8,471 nucleotides of DNA from Chloroflexota bacterium (GCA_017860675.1 JAGDMV010000082.1:1-8471); one strand, 5' to 3'. Positions 1-6,579 are shown, counted from the first letter of the stretch. A program made the numbers and translations. The notes: generated by a model not told the origin, from the letters alone.

Positions 1-1138
1 GGTCGGAGGGCCTGGCCCGCCCGGTCGCCAGCCGCTCGGCGATCTCGGCCATGCGCCGCGTGCCGATCCGGCAGGGGATGGACTTGCCGCACGCCTCGTC
101 GGCGCAGTAGCGAACCAGGAGGCGGGCCAGGTCGAGCGGGCAGGCGGTCTCGTTCACGAGGACCAGCGAGCCCGAGCCTGGATGGGCGCCGGCCGCACGG
201 AGCGGGCCGAACGAGTACGGGGTCGAGGCGAGCTCCGGCGGCAGAAGACCGCCAGACGGGCCGCCCACCAGCAGCGCGCGCAGCGAGCGGCCGGCCGGCA
301 CGCCCCCGGCCAGCTCGACGATCGCCGCCAGCGGGGTGCCGGTCGGGACCTCGGCGATGCCCGGCGAGACCGCCGATCCCGCCAGCTGGACGAGCACCGT
401 TCCGGGAGCCTCAGAATCGCCGATGGCGGCGAAGGCGTCGGCGCCGTGGGCCAGGATCCAGGGCACGGCGACGATCGTGGCGACGTTGTTGATGGCCGTC
501 GGGTGACCACCCAGGCCGCGCTCCGAGGGGAAGGGTGGCCGCTGCTCGGCCTGGGCCCGGCGGTTGGCCAGGACGTTGAGGAGGACCGTCTCCTCGCCCA
601 GCAGGAGGCCGCCGCGGACCGGGCGGACCTCGAAAGAGAGCGAGGTTCCCACGCCCAGCGTCCCGTCGCCCAGGTAGCCGGCTTCGGCGGCCGCCGTCAG
701 CGCCGCCTCGAGCGCCGTCCGCCCGCTGTAGTCCTCGGCCCGGACGGCGATGATGATGGAAGTCGCCCCGGTCGCCAGGGCGGTGATGGCCGCCCCCTCG
801 AGGATGGCGTACGGCCGGCGAGCGAGGAGCTCCCGGGCGGCCGCCACCCCGGCGTCGCCGTCGACGGCGTTGACGACCACGAAGCGGGTCCGATCCTGCT
901 GGGCGGCCACGGCCCGCCACTTCTCGGCCGTGGGGTACCCCGCGCCGCCCCGCCCGCGGAGGCCGGAGGCCGCGATCGTGGCGGTCGTGCCGGTCGGCCC
1001 GAGCTCGCGGACCGCGCGCTGCAGGCCGGCGAACGCTCCGCCGGCCACGGCCGCCTCGAGGTCGAGCGGATCGGCCGGGCCGTCGGCCGGGAGGAGGATC
1101 CGGGGCCAGGCAACCGGGGTCGGCAGGATCGCGGCCAT
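1..1138 (-). CDS. nuoF: NADH-quinone oxidoreductase subunit F (51 kDa, FMN/N3 subunit), divergent; 3' end outside window
   Basis: NuoF normally binds NADH and FMN and passes electrons to [4Fe-4S] cluster N3 at the tip of the complex I peripheral arm. The visible 379 residues show the glycine-rich FMN loop GRGGAGYPT (62-70) with Lys73, a GEET motif (181-184), the PPFP segment (201-204), the NNV motif (217-219), an SLBB-like stretch (about 246-280) and the start of the N3 region, CGKSIPCR (350-357). Two departures stand out. The family's NADEGEPGT loop reads NAVDGDAGV (90-98), so two acidic residues are altered. The N3 motif CxxCxxC reads Cys350-Ser353-Cys356, so one cluster ligand is lost. The fourth N3 cysteine would lie beyond the window edge. 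The ATG at 1138 begins 3 nt after the stop of the nuoI::nuoE gene, with no clear Shine-Dalgarno, which suggests translational coupling. Typical family length is about 420-440 residues, so roughly 50 are missing on the left. Family assignment is secure; catalytic competence is doubtful. Confidence 0.93.
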   Translation of the reverse strand, partial: MAAILPTPVAWPRILLPADGPADPLDLEAAVAGGAFAGLQRAVRELGPTGTTATIAASGLRGRGGAGYPTAEKWRAVAAQQDRTRFVVVNAVDGDAGVAAARELLARRPYAILEGAAITALATGATSIIIAVRAEDYSGRTALEAALTAAAEAGYLGDGTLGVGTSLSFEVRPVRGGLLLGEETVLLNVLANRRAQAEQRPPFPSERGLGGHPTAINNVATIVAVPWILAHGADAFAAIGDSEAPGTVLVQLAGSAVSPGIAEVPTGTPLAAIVELAGGVPAGRSLRALLVGGPSGGLLPPELASTPYSFGPLRAAGAHPGSGSLVLVNETACPLDLARLLVRYCADEACGKSIPCRIGTRRMAEIAERLATGRARPSD

Positions 1139-1141
1139 CAG

Positions 1142-1972
1142 CTAGTGCACCGTCCGGCTGGCGGGATGGGTCCCGGCCAGGGCGCGAGCCCAGTCGCCCG
1201 CGTTGACCGGGTCCACCTCGGGCTGGACCTCGCCGTCGAGGGCGACGACCGGCGAAGCGGCGCCGTCGGGATGGGTCGCCAGCCACTCGAAGCCGATCCC
1301 GGTCGGGCCGATCCGGCCGAGCTCCGCCCCGAGGCCGGCTCCCAGGGCCTCGGCCAGGCGGCCGCCGCCTGCGACCAGGCAGGCCGGGCAGCGGCAGACG
1401 GCGACGGCCCGTGCCGGCTGCTCGAAGCGGAAGTGGCGGTACGAGCTGGCCGTCCCGTAGACCAGCGCGTACCACGCTCCCGTGACCGAGCTGATCTCGC
1501 GCAGGGCGGCCACGGGGAGGTGGCCGTAGGCAGCCTGGGTTGCCTCGAGCATCGACAGGAGGGCGTGCGGGTCGTAGTCGTGCTGCTCCAGGATCCGCCG
1601 GACCGGCCCAAGGTCCACCTGCGCCCAGTGGCGCGACGGGTCGTCGGGCACCTCGACACCGGAGCGCCGCAGGGCGGACTCCTCGCGCCGCTCGGCGTAC
1701 GTCTCCGCCGCTCCCCAGTAGACGGCGTACTTCCGGCGGGTGTCGACACCGCCCATTTCGATGCACTCGATCGGGCAGGCCTGGGCGCACTGGAAGCAGG
1801 TCTCGCACTTGAGCGTGCCGTGCTCGTCGTAGAGCAGCTGGAGGCGGCCCCGGTTGTGGGGCGAGATGTCCGCCGTGACCTCGGGGTAGCGGATCGTGCC
1901 GGCGGGCTGGAAGAAGCGCCGCAGGGTGAAGGCCATCCCCTTGAGGATGCCGAGCCCGGGTAGACCGCTCAC
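1142..1972 (-). CDS. nuoI: Fusion protein: NuoI-like ferredoxin domain joined to NuoE-like thioredoxin-fold domain
   Basis: This 276-residue protein joins two complex I subunits in one uninterrupted frame. Residues 5-75 are NuoI: an amphipathic N-terminus (GILKGMAFTLRRFF, 8-21), a TIRYPE segment (26-31), an NRGRLQLL stretch (40-47) and one CxxCxxCxxxCP motif (Cys56, 59, 62, 66). The second CxxCxxCxxxCP motif that NuoI normally carries is absent; residues 71-110 contain no cysteine. Residues about 119-255 are NuoE: a helical start (LGPVRRILEQ), LLSMLEATQAAYGHLP (138-153), YGTASSYRHF (172-181) and the first half of the [2Fe-2S] site (Cys193, Cys198, with an extra Cys195). The second pair, normally CxxxC just before an APVV-like segment, is missing: Thr233 and Gly237 occupy those places before PVV (241-243). 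The GTG at 1972 is chosen because GAGGGG (1979-1984), overlapping the nuoH stop, lies 6 nt upstream and the NuoI N-terminus then has normal length; ATG at 1936 is the alternative. nuoF follows 3 nt downstream. Domain identities are confident; cofactor content is inferred. Confidence 0.88.
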   Translation of the reverse strand: MSGLPGLGILKGMAFTLRRFFQPAGTIRYPEVTADISPHNRGRLQLLYDEHGTLKCETCFQCAQACPIECIEMGGVDTRRKYAVYWGAAETYAERREESALRRSGVEVPDDPSRHWAQVDLGPVRRILEQHDYDPHALLSMLEATQAAYGHLPVAALREISSVTGAWYALVYGTASSYRHFRFEQPARAVAVCRCPACLVAGGGRLAEALGAGLGAELGRIGPTGIGFEWLATHPDGAASPVVALDGEVQPEVDPVNAGDWARALAGTHPASRTVH

Positions 1973-1982
1973 CGCCGGCCCC

Positions 1983-3314
1983 TCAACCCCACACCAGCAC
2001 AACCGCCGCGGCCGTGACGAAGATGTTGACCAGGGCGGCCGGCAGAAGCCACTTCCAGGCGACGCCCATCAGCTGGTCGACGCGCACCCGGGGCAGGGTC
2101 GCGCGCAGCCAGACGAAGGTGAACACGAAGGCGAATGACTTGACCATCATCCAGGTCAGGCCGACGACCCAGTCGAAGGTCACGAAGGCCAGGCCGACAA
2201 GGGCTCCCACCGCCAGCAGGTTGACCAGGAGGAAGGCGATGAGCAGCGCCCCCGGCCAGCGCATCCAGTCGACGAAGAACCGGAGGAGGGCGGCCAGGGC
2301 GACGGTGCCCACGATGGGGCCGGCCACGAGCAGGAAGGCCAGCCAGGCCTCATAGCCAGCCGGGTCGAGGTCGATCGCGACTGGGAATGGCCAGTCGAAC
2401 GGCGCGTTCCAGCCGCCGAAGAACAGGACGGTGACCAGGCACGAGACGACGAACACGTTGACGTACTCGGCGAAGAAGAAGAAGCCGAAGCGCATCCCCG
2501 AGTACTCGGTGGCGAAGCCGGCCACCAGCTCCTGGTCGGCCTCGGTCATGTCGAGCGGGGTCCGGTTCGCCTCGGCGATGGCGGCGATGAAGAAGATGAC
2601 CAGGCCGAGGGGCTGCCGCCAGAGGTTCCAGTCGAAGACGGTCCCGGCCTGCTGCTCGACGATCGAGTTCAGGCTCATGGTCCCGGCCAGGATGATCACG
2701 CCCACCACCGCCAGGGCGAGCGGGATCTCGTAGCTGATGGCCTGGGCGGCGGCGCGGAGGGCGCCCAGCAGCGAGTACTTGTTGAAGCTCCCCCAGCCGG
2801 CCATCATCAGGCCGACCACGTTCAGGCCGCCGATGGCGAAGACGTAGAGCAGGCCGATGTTGAAGTCCTGGCCGTACAGCCCGGGAGCGAAGGGTACGAC
2901 GAGGATGGTCATCAGGGTCGTCAGGAAGACCGCCACCGGCGCCAGCGTGTAGACGGCGACGTCCACCCCGAACGGGGTGAAGTCCTCCTTGGCCAGGACC
3001 TTGAGGCCATGGACGACGCTCTGGGCTGCCCCGAACGGGCCGACCCGGTCCGGCCCGACGCGCAGGTTCATCCGGGCGATGACCTTCAGCTCCATGTAGA
3101 TGACGATGAAGGCCACCGGGATGGTGATGAGGAGCAGCACCAGGGCGGCGACGGCGAAGCGGACGAGCGGCGTGTTGGCCGCCAGGAAGTCGACCAGCGG
3201 TGGCAGGAGCAGGACCGCCGCCAGGGTGATCACGAGCCCGCCCACGAGAAGCAGCAGGACGCCGGCCAGGAGCGCCCTGGCAGGGAGCGTCGGGCGGCGG
3301 GTGACGGCGGTCAC
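1983..3314 (-). CDS. nuoH: NADH-quinone oxidoreductase subunit H (ND1 homologue), extended membrane protein
   Basis: NuoH is the integral membrane subunit that joins the two arms and shapes the quinone channel. Visible family motifs are RVGPDRVGPFG (85-95), LAKEDFTPFGVD (107-118), GWGSFNKYSLLGALRAAAQ (173-191) followed by SYEIPL (194-199), the acidic loop NRTPLDMTEADQELVAG (250-266) with ATEYSG (268-273), and the C-terminal WLRATLPRVRVDQLM (402-416). The usual GERK-like sequence after the first helix is MELK (74-77), so Glu75 is kept but the arginine is Leu. At 443 residues it is about 100 longer than most NuoH proteins. The extra length appears as an additional hydrophobic helix at the N-terminus (about 13-40) and an insertion of roughly 60 residues between the GGW motif (300-302) and the final conserved helix, holding two more hydrophobic segments (about 322-347 and 354-380). 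The GTG start has GGGG 7 nt upstream and lies 18 nt after the nuoD stop. nuoI::nuoE follows directly. Confidence 0.96.
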   Translation of the reverse strand: MTAVTRRPTLPARALLAGVLLLLVGGLVITLAAVLLLPPLVDFLAANTPLVRFAVAALVLLLITIPVAFIVIYMELKVIARMNLRVGPDRVGPFGAAQSVVHGLKVLAKEDFTPFGVDVAVYTLAPVAVFLTTLMTILVVPFAPGLYGQDFNIGLLYVFAIGGLNVVGLMMAGWGSFNKYSLLGALRAAAQAISYEIPLALAVVGVIILAGTMSLNSIVEQQAGTVFDWNLWRQPLGLVIFFIAAIAEANRTPLDMTEADQELVAGFATEYSGMRFGFFFFAEYVNVFVVSCLVTVLFFGGWNAPFDWPFPVAIDLDPAGYEAWLAFLLVAGPIVGTVALAALLRFFVDWMRWPGALLIAFLLVNLLAVGALVGLAFVTFDWVVGLTWMMVKSFAFVFTFVWLRATLPRVRVDQLMGVAWKWLLPAALVNIFVTAAAVVLVWG

Positions 3315-3332
3315 GGCGCTACCCCACGCCCG

Positions 3333-4547
3333 TCACCGGTCGACCCCTCCCATGACGGGGTCGAGCGAGGCATTGATGGCCATCGTGTCGGCGATGAGGT
3401 TGCCCGGCACCAGCAGGCTCAACAGCTGGAGGTGGACGAAGCTCGGGTCGTGGATGCGCATCCGGAACGGCTGGTCGGTACCGTCGCTGATGGCGTATGT
3501 GCCGTACAGCCCGCGCGGCCCCTCGATGGCGGCCCACGCTCGACCGGGCCGCGGCCGGACCAGGCGGGGCAGCTTGGCCATTATCGGGCCGTCCGGCATC
3601 TGGTGGAGGCACTGGTCGATGATCCGCAGGCTCTGCTTGATCTCGTCCACCCGCAGCAGGTAACGGGCAAGGCAGTCGCCCTCGGAGCGGGTCGGGACGT
3701 CGAACTCGAGCTCCGGGTAGACGCTGTAGGGGTGGGCGCGGCGGATGTCCCAGGGGACGCCGCTGGCCCGCAGGTTCGGGCCCGTGACGGCCATCCGCAT
3801 GGCCGTGTCGCGGTCGAGCGTGCCGATTCCGCGGGCGCGCCGGACTAGGATCTCGTTCTCGTTCAGCAGGGCCGTGCCAGCCTCGACCTGGCGCGAGGCA
3901 TGGCTCATCCAGTCGCCGAGGCGGCTCATGAACTCGTGGTTCAGGTCGCCGTTGACGCCGCCGATGCGGAAGTAGTTGAAGAGCAGCTTGGCGCCGGTCA
4001 GGGCGGCCAGAATCTCCACGATCTCGTCCCGCTCGAGGTAGCTCCACAGGACCGGGGTGATGCCGCCGAGGTCGAGGGCGAAGAAGCCGACGTAGAGGGT
4101 GTGGCTGGCGACCCGGTTCAGCTCGCCGGCGAGGACCCGGATGTACTCGGCCCGGCGCGGTACCTGGACGTCGAGCAGCTTCTCGAAGGCCATGACCGGC
4201 GACCACTCGCAGAAGAGCGAGGCCAGGTATTCGAGCGGGTCGGTGTAGCAGATCGCCTGGTGGTAGTCGGCGTTCTCGCACAGCTTCTCGACGCCGCGGT
4301 GGAGGTAGCCGATGACCGGGTCGAGGTCGACGACCTGCTCGCCGCTGATCTTGAGGACGATCCGCAGGACGCCGTGGGTGGAGGGGTGCTGCGGCCCGAG
4401 GTTGATCAGCATCTCGCCGTCGCGCAGGCTGTAGAACTCCTGCTGGCGCTCCGTCCGCGCCATCGGGATTGGCTCGAAGACGCCGGCCCGATCGACCGGG
4501 ATGGCGAGCGCCGGGTCGTCGAGGGAGGGCCGGGTCGGGCTCGTCAT
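3333..4547 (-). CDS. nuoD: NADH-quinone oxidoreductase subunit D (49 kDa subunit)
   Basis: NuoD with NuoB forms the quinone-reduction site at the membrane interface. Motifs seen are LGPQHPSTHGVLR (50-62), YLHRGVEK (81-88), EYIRVLAGELNRVASH (134-149), NYFRIGGVNGDL (191-202) and the C-terminal DPVMGGVDR (396-404). The quinone-contacting His54 and Tyr107 are both present. Arg84, the equivalent of the arginine dimethylated by NDUFAF7 in mammalian NDUFS2, is conserved. Two residues that usually lie beside cluster N2 differ: the family's DRxDY reads DPLEY, giving Pro104 for Arg, and Leu189 takes the place of the usual His. The N-terminus carries about 40 residues before the conserved start of the domain. 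The ATG at 4547 lies 4 nt after the nuoC stop with no strong Shine-Dalgarno, so coupling to nuoC is likely; an internal ATG (Met29) is a less likely alternative. Length (404 aa) is normal for stand-alone NuoD. Confidence 0.96.
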   Translation of the reverse strand: MTSPTRPSLDDPALAIPVDRAGVFEPIPMARTERQQEFYSLRDGEMLINLGPQHPSTHGVLRIVLKISGEQVVDLDPVIGYLHRGVEKLCENADYHQAICYTDPLEYLASLFCEWSPVMAFEKLLDVQVPRRAEYIRVLAGELNRVASHTLYVGFFALDLGGITPVLWSYLERDEIVEILAALTGAKLLFNYFRIGGVNGDLNHEFMSRLGDWMSHASRQVEAGTALLNENEILVRRARGIGTLDRDTAMRMAVTGPNLRASGVPWDIRRAHPYSVYPELEFDVPTRSEGDCLARYLLRVDEIKQSLRIIDQCLHQMPDGPIMAKLPRLVRPRPGRAWAAIEGPRGLYGTYAISDGTDQPFRMRIHDPSFVHLQLLSLLVPGNLIADTMAINASLDPVMGGVDR

Positions 4548-4551
4548 CGGC

Positions 4552-5103
4552 TCAGCCCGCGGGTGACCGCCGGCGGACGGTGTCGGCGGTGGCGTCGGCG
4601 GGGGGGTTCGCCCGTTCCATCGGCCGGACACCGCCGCCCGGGGAGCGGGAGGCGTCGTCGGGCAGATGGAAGTCCTTGCGCAGCGGGAAGCTGTCGTAGT
4701 CGTCGGGCATGAGGATCCGGCGCAGGTCGCGGTTGCCCTCGAAGACGATTCCGAACATGTCCCACGCCTCGCGCTCCAGCCACTCGGCGCCCTTCCAGAG
4801 GAAGGTGGCCGAGGGCACGCGCGGCGCCTCGCGGGGGAGCCCATCGGCCACGACCCGGAGCCAGTCGTTCGTCGTCTCGCTCCAGAGGTGGTAGACGACC
4901 TGCAGGTCGGTGCCCGTGTCTACGCCGCACAGGTCGGCCAGCAGCGTGAAGCGCAGGCCGGGCTCGTCGTGCAAGGTCCGCAGCACCTCGGGGACGCTGC
5001 CCGGGCCGATCCGCATCTCGGTCTCGTCGTGGCGCTGCCGGACGGGCCCGGTGAGCAGCTCGCCGAAGCGCGTCTCGAGGCGGGCGCGCAGCGCCGCGTC
5101 CAC
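4552..5103 (-). CDS. nuoC: NADH-quinone oxidoreductase subunit C (30 kDa subunit)
   Basis: NuoC is a structural subunit of the connecting module that packs against NuoD. The diagnostic signature is clear: EREAWDMFGIVFEGNRDLRR (110-129) followed by ILMPDDYDSFPLRKDF (130-145). Upstream, FTLLADLCGVD (52-62) and LQVVYHLWS (67-75) match the family core. The protein is 183 residues with a non-conserved tail of about 35 residues rich in Pro, Arg and Gly after the LRKDF motif. The GTG at 5103 is chosen because it lies 2 nt after the nuoB stop, has GGGGGTG 5 nt upstream, and gives the expected N-terminus; the same frame stays open much further upstream, but that part overlaps nuoB and is not coding. 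It is a separate gene, not fused to nuoD as in some proteobacteria. Confidence 0.95.
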   Translation of the reverse strand: MDAALRARLETRFGELLTGPVRQRHDETEMRIGPGSVPEVLRTLHDEPGLRFTLLADLCGVDTGTDLQVVYHLWSETTNDWLRVVADGLPREAPRVPSATFLWKGAEWLEREAWDMFGIVFEGNRDLRRILMPDDYDSFPLRKDFHLPDDASRSPGGGVRPMERANPPADATADTVRRRSPAG

Positions 5104-5105
5104 CG

Positions 5106-5882
5106 CTACACCCCCGCCGGCACGGTCGGGCCGATCGACCGCTCGCGCCAGTGCCCGCGCCGGTCCTTGATGAGCTGCTGGAGCTTCATCATGGCGTAGA
5201 GGAGCCCCTCCGGGCGGGGCGGGCAGCCGGGCACGTAGACGTCGACCGGCAGCACCCGGTCGATGCCCTGGACCGTGGCGTAGCTGCGCTTGTAGCGGCC
5301 GCCGGAGCAGGTGCAGTCGCCCATGGCCACGCACCACTTGGGCTCGGGCATCTCCTCCCAGAGGCGGACGAGGGGGCCGGTCATCTTGGTCGTGAGCGTG
5401 CCGGCCACGATCAGCACGTCGGCCTGGCGCGGGCTGGCGCGGAACGGGAAGTGGCCCCAGCGGTCGATGTCGTTGCGCGACGTCGCGGTCGACATCATCT
5501 CGATGGCGCAGCAGGCGAGGCCCGACAGGAGCGGCCAGAGGCTGTTGGCGCGGATCAGGTCGAGGACCAGGTCGGCGGTCGTCGGGACGACGTCGAGGGC
5601 GCCCCAGCGGGCGTCGTCGCGGCGCCCGATCCCCTCGGCCTCGACCCGGCGCATGAAGAGCTCGGGTGCCTCGTCGAGAGGGGTGCCGCCGTACGCGCCG
5701 GGGTCTGCCGGCGTCCACAGGGTGTTGGGCACGACGATGGCCTGGGTCGCGTCGTCGGGCCGGGCGTCCGTCGCGGCCGCTCCTTCGCCGGGAGCGGGCG
5801 CGGCCTCTCCGCTCCCCGGCACCGCTTCGCCGCTCGCGGGCACGCCCGCGCCGGGCACGCCGCCGTCGGGACTCAGCGCCAC
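5106..5882 (-). CDS. nuoB: NADH-quinone oxidoreductase subunit B (cluster N2 subunit) with long N-terminal extension
   Basis: NuoB holds cluster N2, the last iron-sulfur cluster before quinone. All four ligands are present: tandem Cys124-Cys125 in GLACCAIEMM, Cys190 in AMGDCTCSGG and Cys220 in VPGCPPRPEGLL. The spacing between the ligands (65 and 30 residues) is normal for the family. The conserved RWGHFPFRASPRQADVLIVA stretch occupies 141-160. The protein is 258 residues. The conserved core starts near residue 95, so there is an N-terminal extension of about 90 residues; its first 40 are Gly/Ala/Pro/Glu-rich low complexity with GEA/GSGEA-type near-repeats, and the rest (about 45-95) is not recognised. 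The GTG at 5882 overlaps the end of nuoA by 10 nt and has a strong GGAAGGG (5892-5898) 9 nt upstream, which is why it is preferred over downstream GTG codons that would shorten the extension. Confidence 0.95.
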   Translation of the reverse strand: MALSPDGGVPGAGVPASGEAVPGSGEAAPAPGEGAAATDARPDDATQAIVVPNTLWTPADPGAYGGTPLDEAPELFMRRVEAEGIGRRDDARWGALDVVPTTADLVLDLIRANSLWPLLSGLACCAIEMMSTATSRNDIDRWGHFPFRASPRQADVLIVAGTLTTKMTGPLVRLWEEMPEPKWCVAMGDCTCSGGRYKRSYATVQGIDRVLPVDVYVPGCPPRPEGLLYAMMKLQQLIKDRRGHWRERSIGPTVPAGV

Positions 5883-6229
5883 GTGAGCACACCCTTCCGC
5901 CAGGCGTACGCCAGGCCGAGCATCAGGATCGCGATGAAGATGCCCATCGACACGATCCCGCCCATGAGCAGGTCGCGGAAGACGATCGCCCAGAGGAAGA
6001 TGAAGACGACCTCGATGTCGAAGGCCACGAAGAGCAGGGCGTACATGTAGTACGACACGCCGAACCGCCCGTGCGTGTCCCCGTACGTGTCGATCCCGCT
6101 CTCGTACGGCAGGCCTTTTGCCCGGCTGCCCTTCGTCCGGTGAGAGATCAGCCACGACAGGGCGATCACCAGGAAGATGAAGGAGATCCCGGCGACGATG
6201 AACCCGACGACGTACCAGATGCCTTCCAT
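5873..6229 (-). CDS. nuoA: NADH-quinone oxidoreductase subunit A (ND3 homologue); first gene of the nuo operon
   Basis: NuoA is a small membrane subunit at the junction of the two arms. The 118-residue protein has three hydrophobic helices (about 4-28, 58-83, 88-109). The conserved loop YESGIDTYGDTHGRF (42-56) and the helix-2 motif FDIEVVF (70-76), with its in-membrane acidic pair Asp71 and Glu73, are both present. The ATG at 6229 has GAGG (6234-6237) only 4 nt upstream, a short spacing. It is the first nuo gene, preceded by about 460 bp without a convincing gene, so the operon promoter should lie there. Length and motif content are fully typical. Confidence 0.96.
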   Translation of the reverse strand: MEGIWYVVGFIVAGISFIFLVIALSWLISHRTKGSRAKGLPYESGIDTYGDTHGRFGVSYYMYALLFVAFDIEVVFIFLWAIVFRDLLMGGIVSMGIFIAILMLGLAYAWRKGVLTWR

Positions 6230-6317
6230 CGCACCTCATCTCGAGCGGCGCGCCGGAGCGGCCTGGGTCGATCGGCGCGAGGCTGGGCCCGAGGGCTGTG
6301 CATGCGGTCGGGCGAGG

Positions 6318-6340
6318 GGCCCGGTCGCCGGGCCATGGTA
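6318..6340 (-). promoter_or_regulatory. Possible nuo promoter/operator: TACCAT hexamer next to a perfect inverted repeat
   Basis: On the minus strand TACCAT (6340-6335, a TAnnnT -10-like hexamer) is immediately followed by GGCCCGG-CGA-CCGGGCC, a perfect 7-bp inverted repeat with a 3-nt spacer (6334-6318), about 90 nt upstream of the nuoA start codon. A transcription start set by this -10 would fall inside the repeat, so the repeat could be an operator or a leader hairpin. No matching -35 is visible, and in DNA this GC-rich such repeats arise by chance, so this is a weak call. Confidence 0.2.
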
Positions 6341-6579
6341 GCAGGGCCGGCTGGCCGCGCGCCTCTCCCGGGAGCGTGGATTGGGTCGCGGGACGGTGGT
6401 GCCTGACGGCCCCGCAGGCCGCCCGGGTGAACTCGATGCGAGTCGTGTGCGGCCCGATCTTCCGTCCAAGCCTCCCAGAATCGCGCCGACCGATCCGGGG
6501 GTGATCCCCTCCCGTTCATGCCCAGGAGGCTTCCGAAACGAGGCCGGTGGCCCGTCCGGGGACTCGACCGCGCCTCAGC

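Noticed and set aside
182..1963. 593-codon open frame on the plus strand
   Set aside because: It lies wholly opposite nuoF and nuoI::nuoE. Its translation is Gly/Arg/Asp-rich with no domain, as expected for an antisense shadow in very GC-rich DNA.
3009..3848. 279-codon plus-strand open frame
   Set aside because: It is antisense to nuoH and nuoD, has a His/Asp/Gln/Arg-rich composition and shows no family motif. The minus-strand frames here are unmistakable.
5106..6239. Reading nuoB as starting near 6239 in its long open frame
   Set aside because: The first 119 codons overlap nuoA and translate to Arg/His-rich shadow sequence. The GTG at 5882 with its ribosome binding site is the sensible start.
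6464..6469. TTGGAC on the minus strand as a -35 element for nuo
   Set aside because: At 17 nt spacing the downstream hexamer is ACGACT, a poor -10; it is also too far from the TACCAT hexamer to pair with it.
6166..6519. 117-codon minus-strand frame in the leader, overlapping nuoA
   Set aside because: It is Arg/Pro/Ser-rich, ends inside nuoA in a different frame, lacks a good ribosome binding site and resembles no known leader peptide.
6421..6540. Possible tRNA or structured RNA in the intergenic interval
   Set aside because: No consistent T-arm, anticodon arm and acceptor pairing could be built on either strand.
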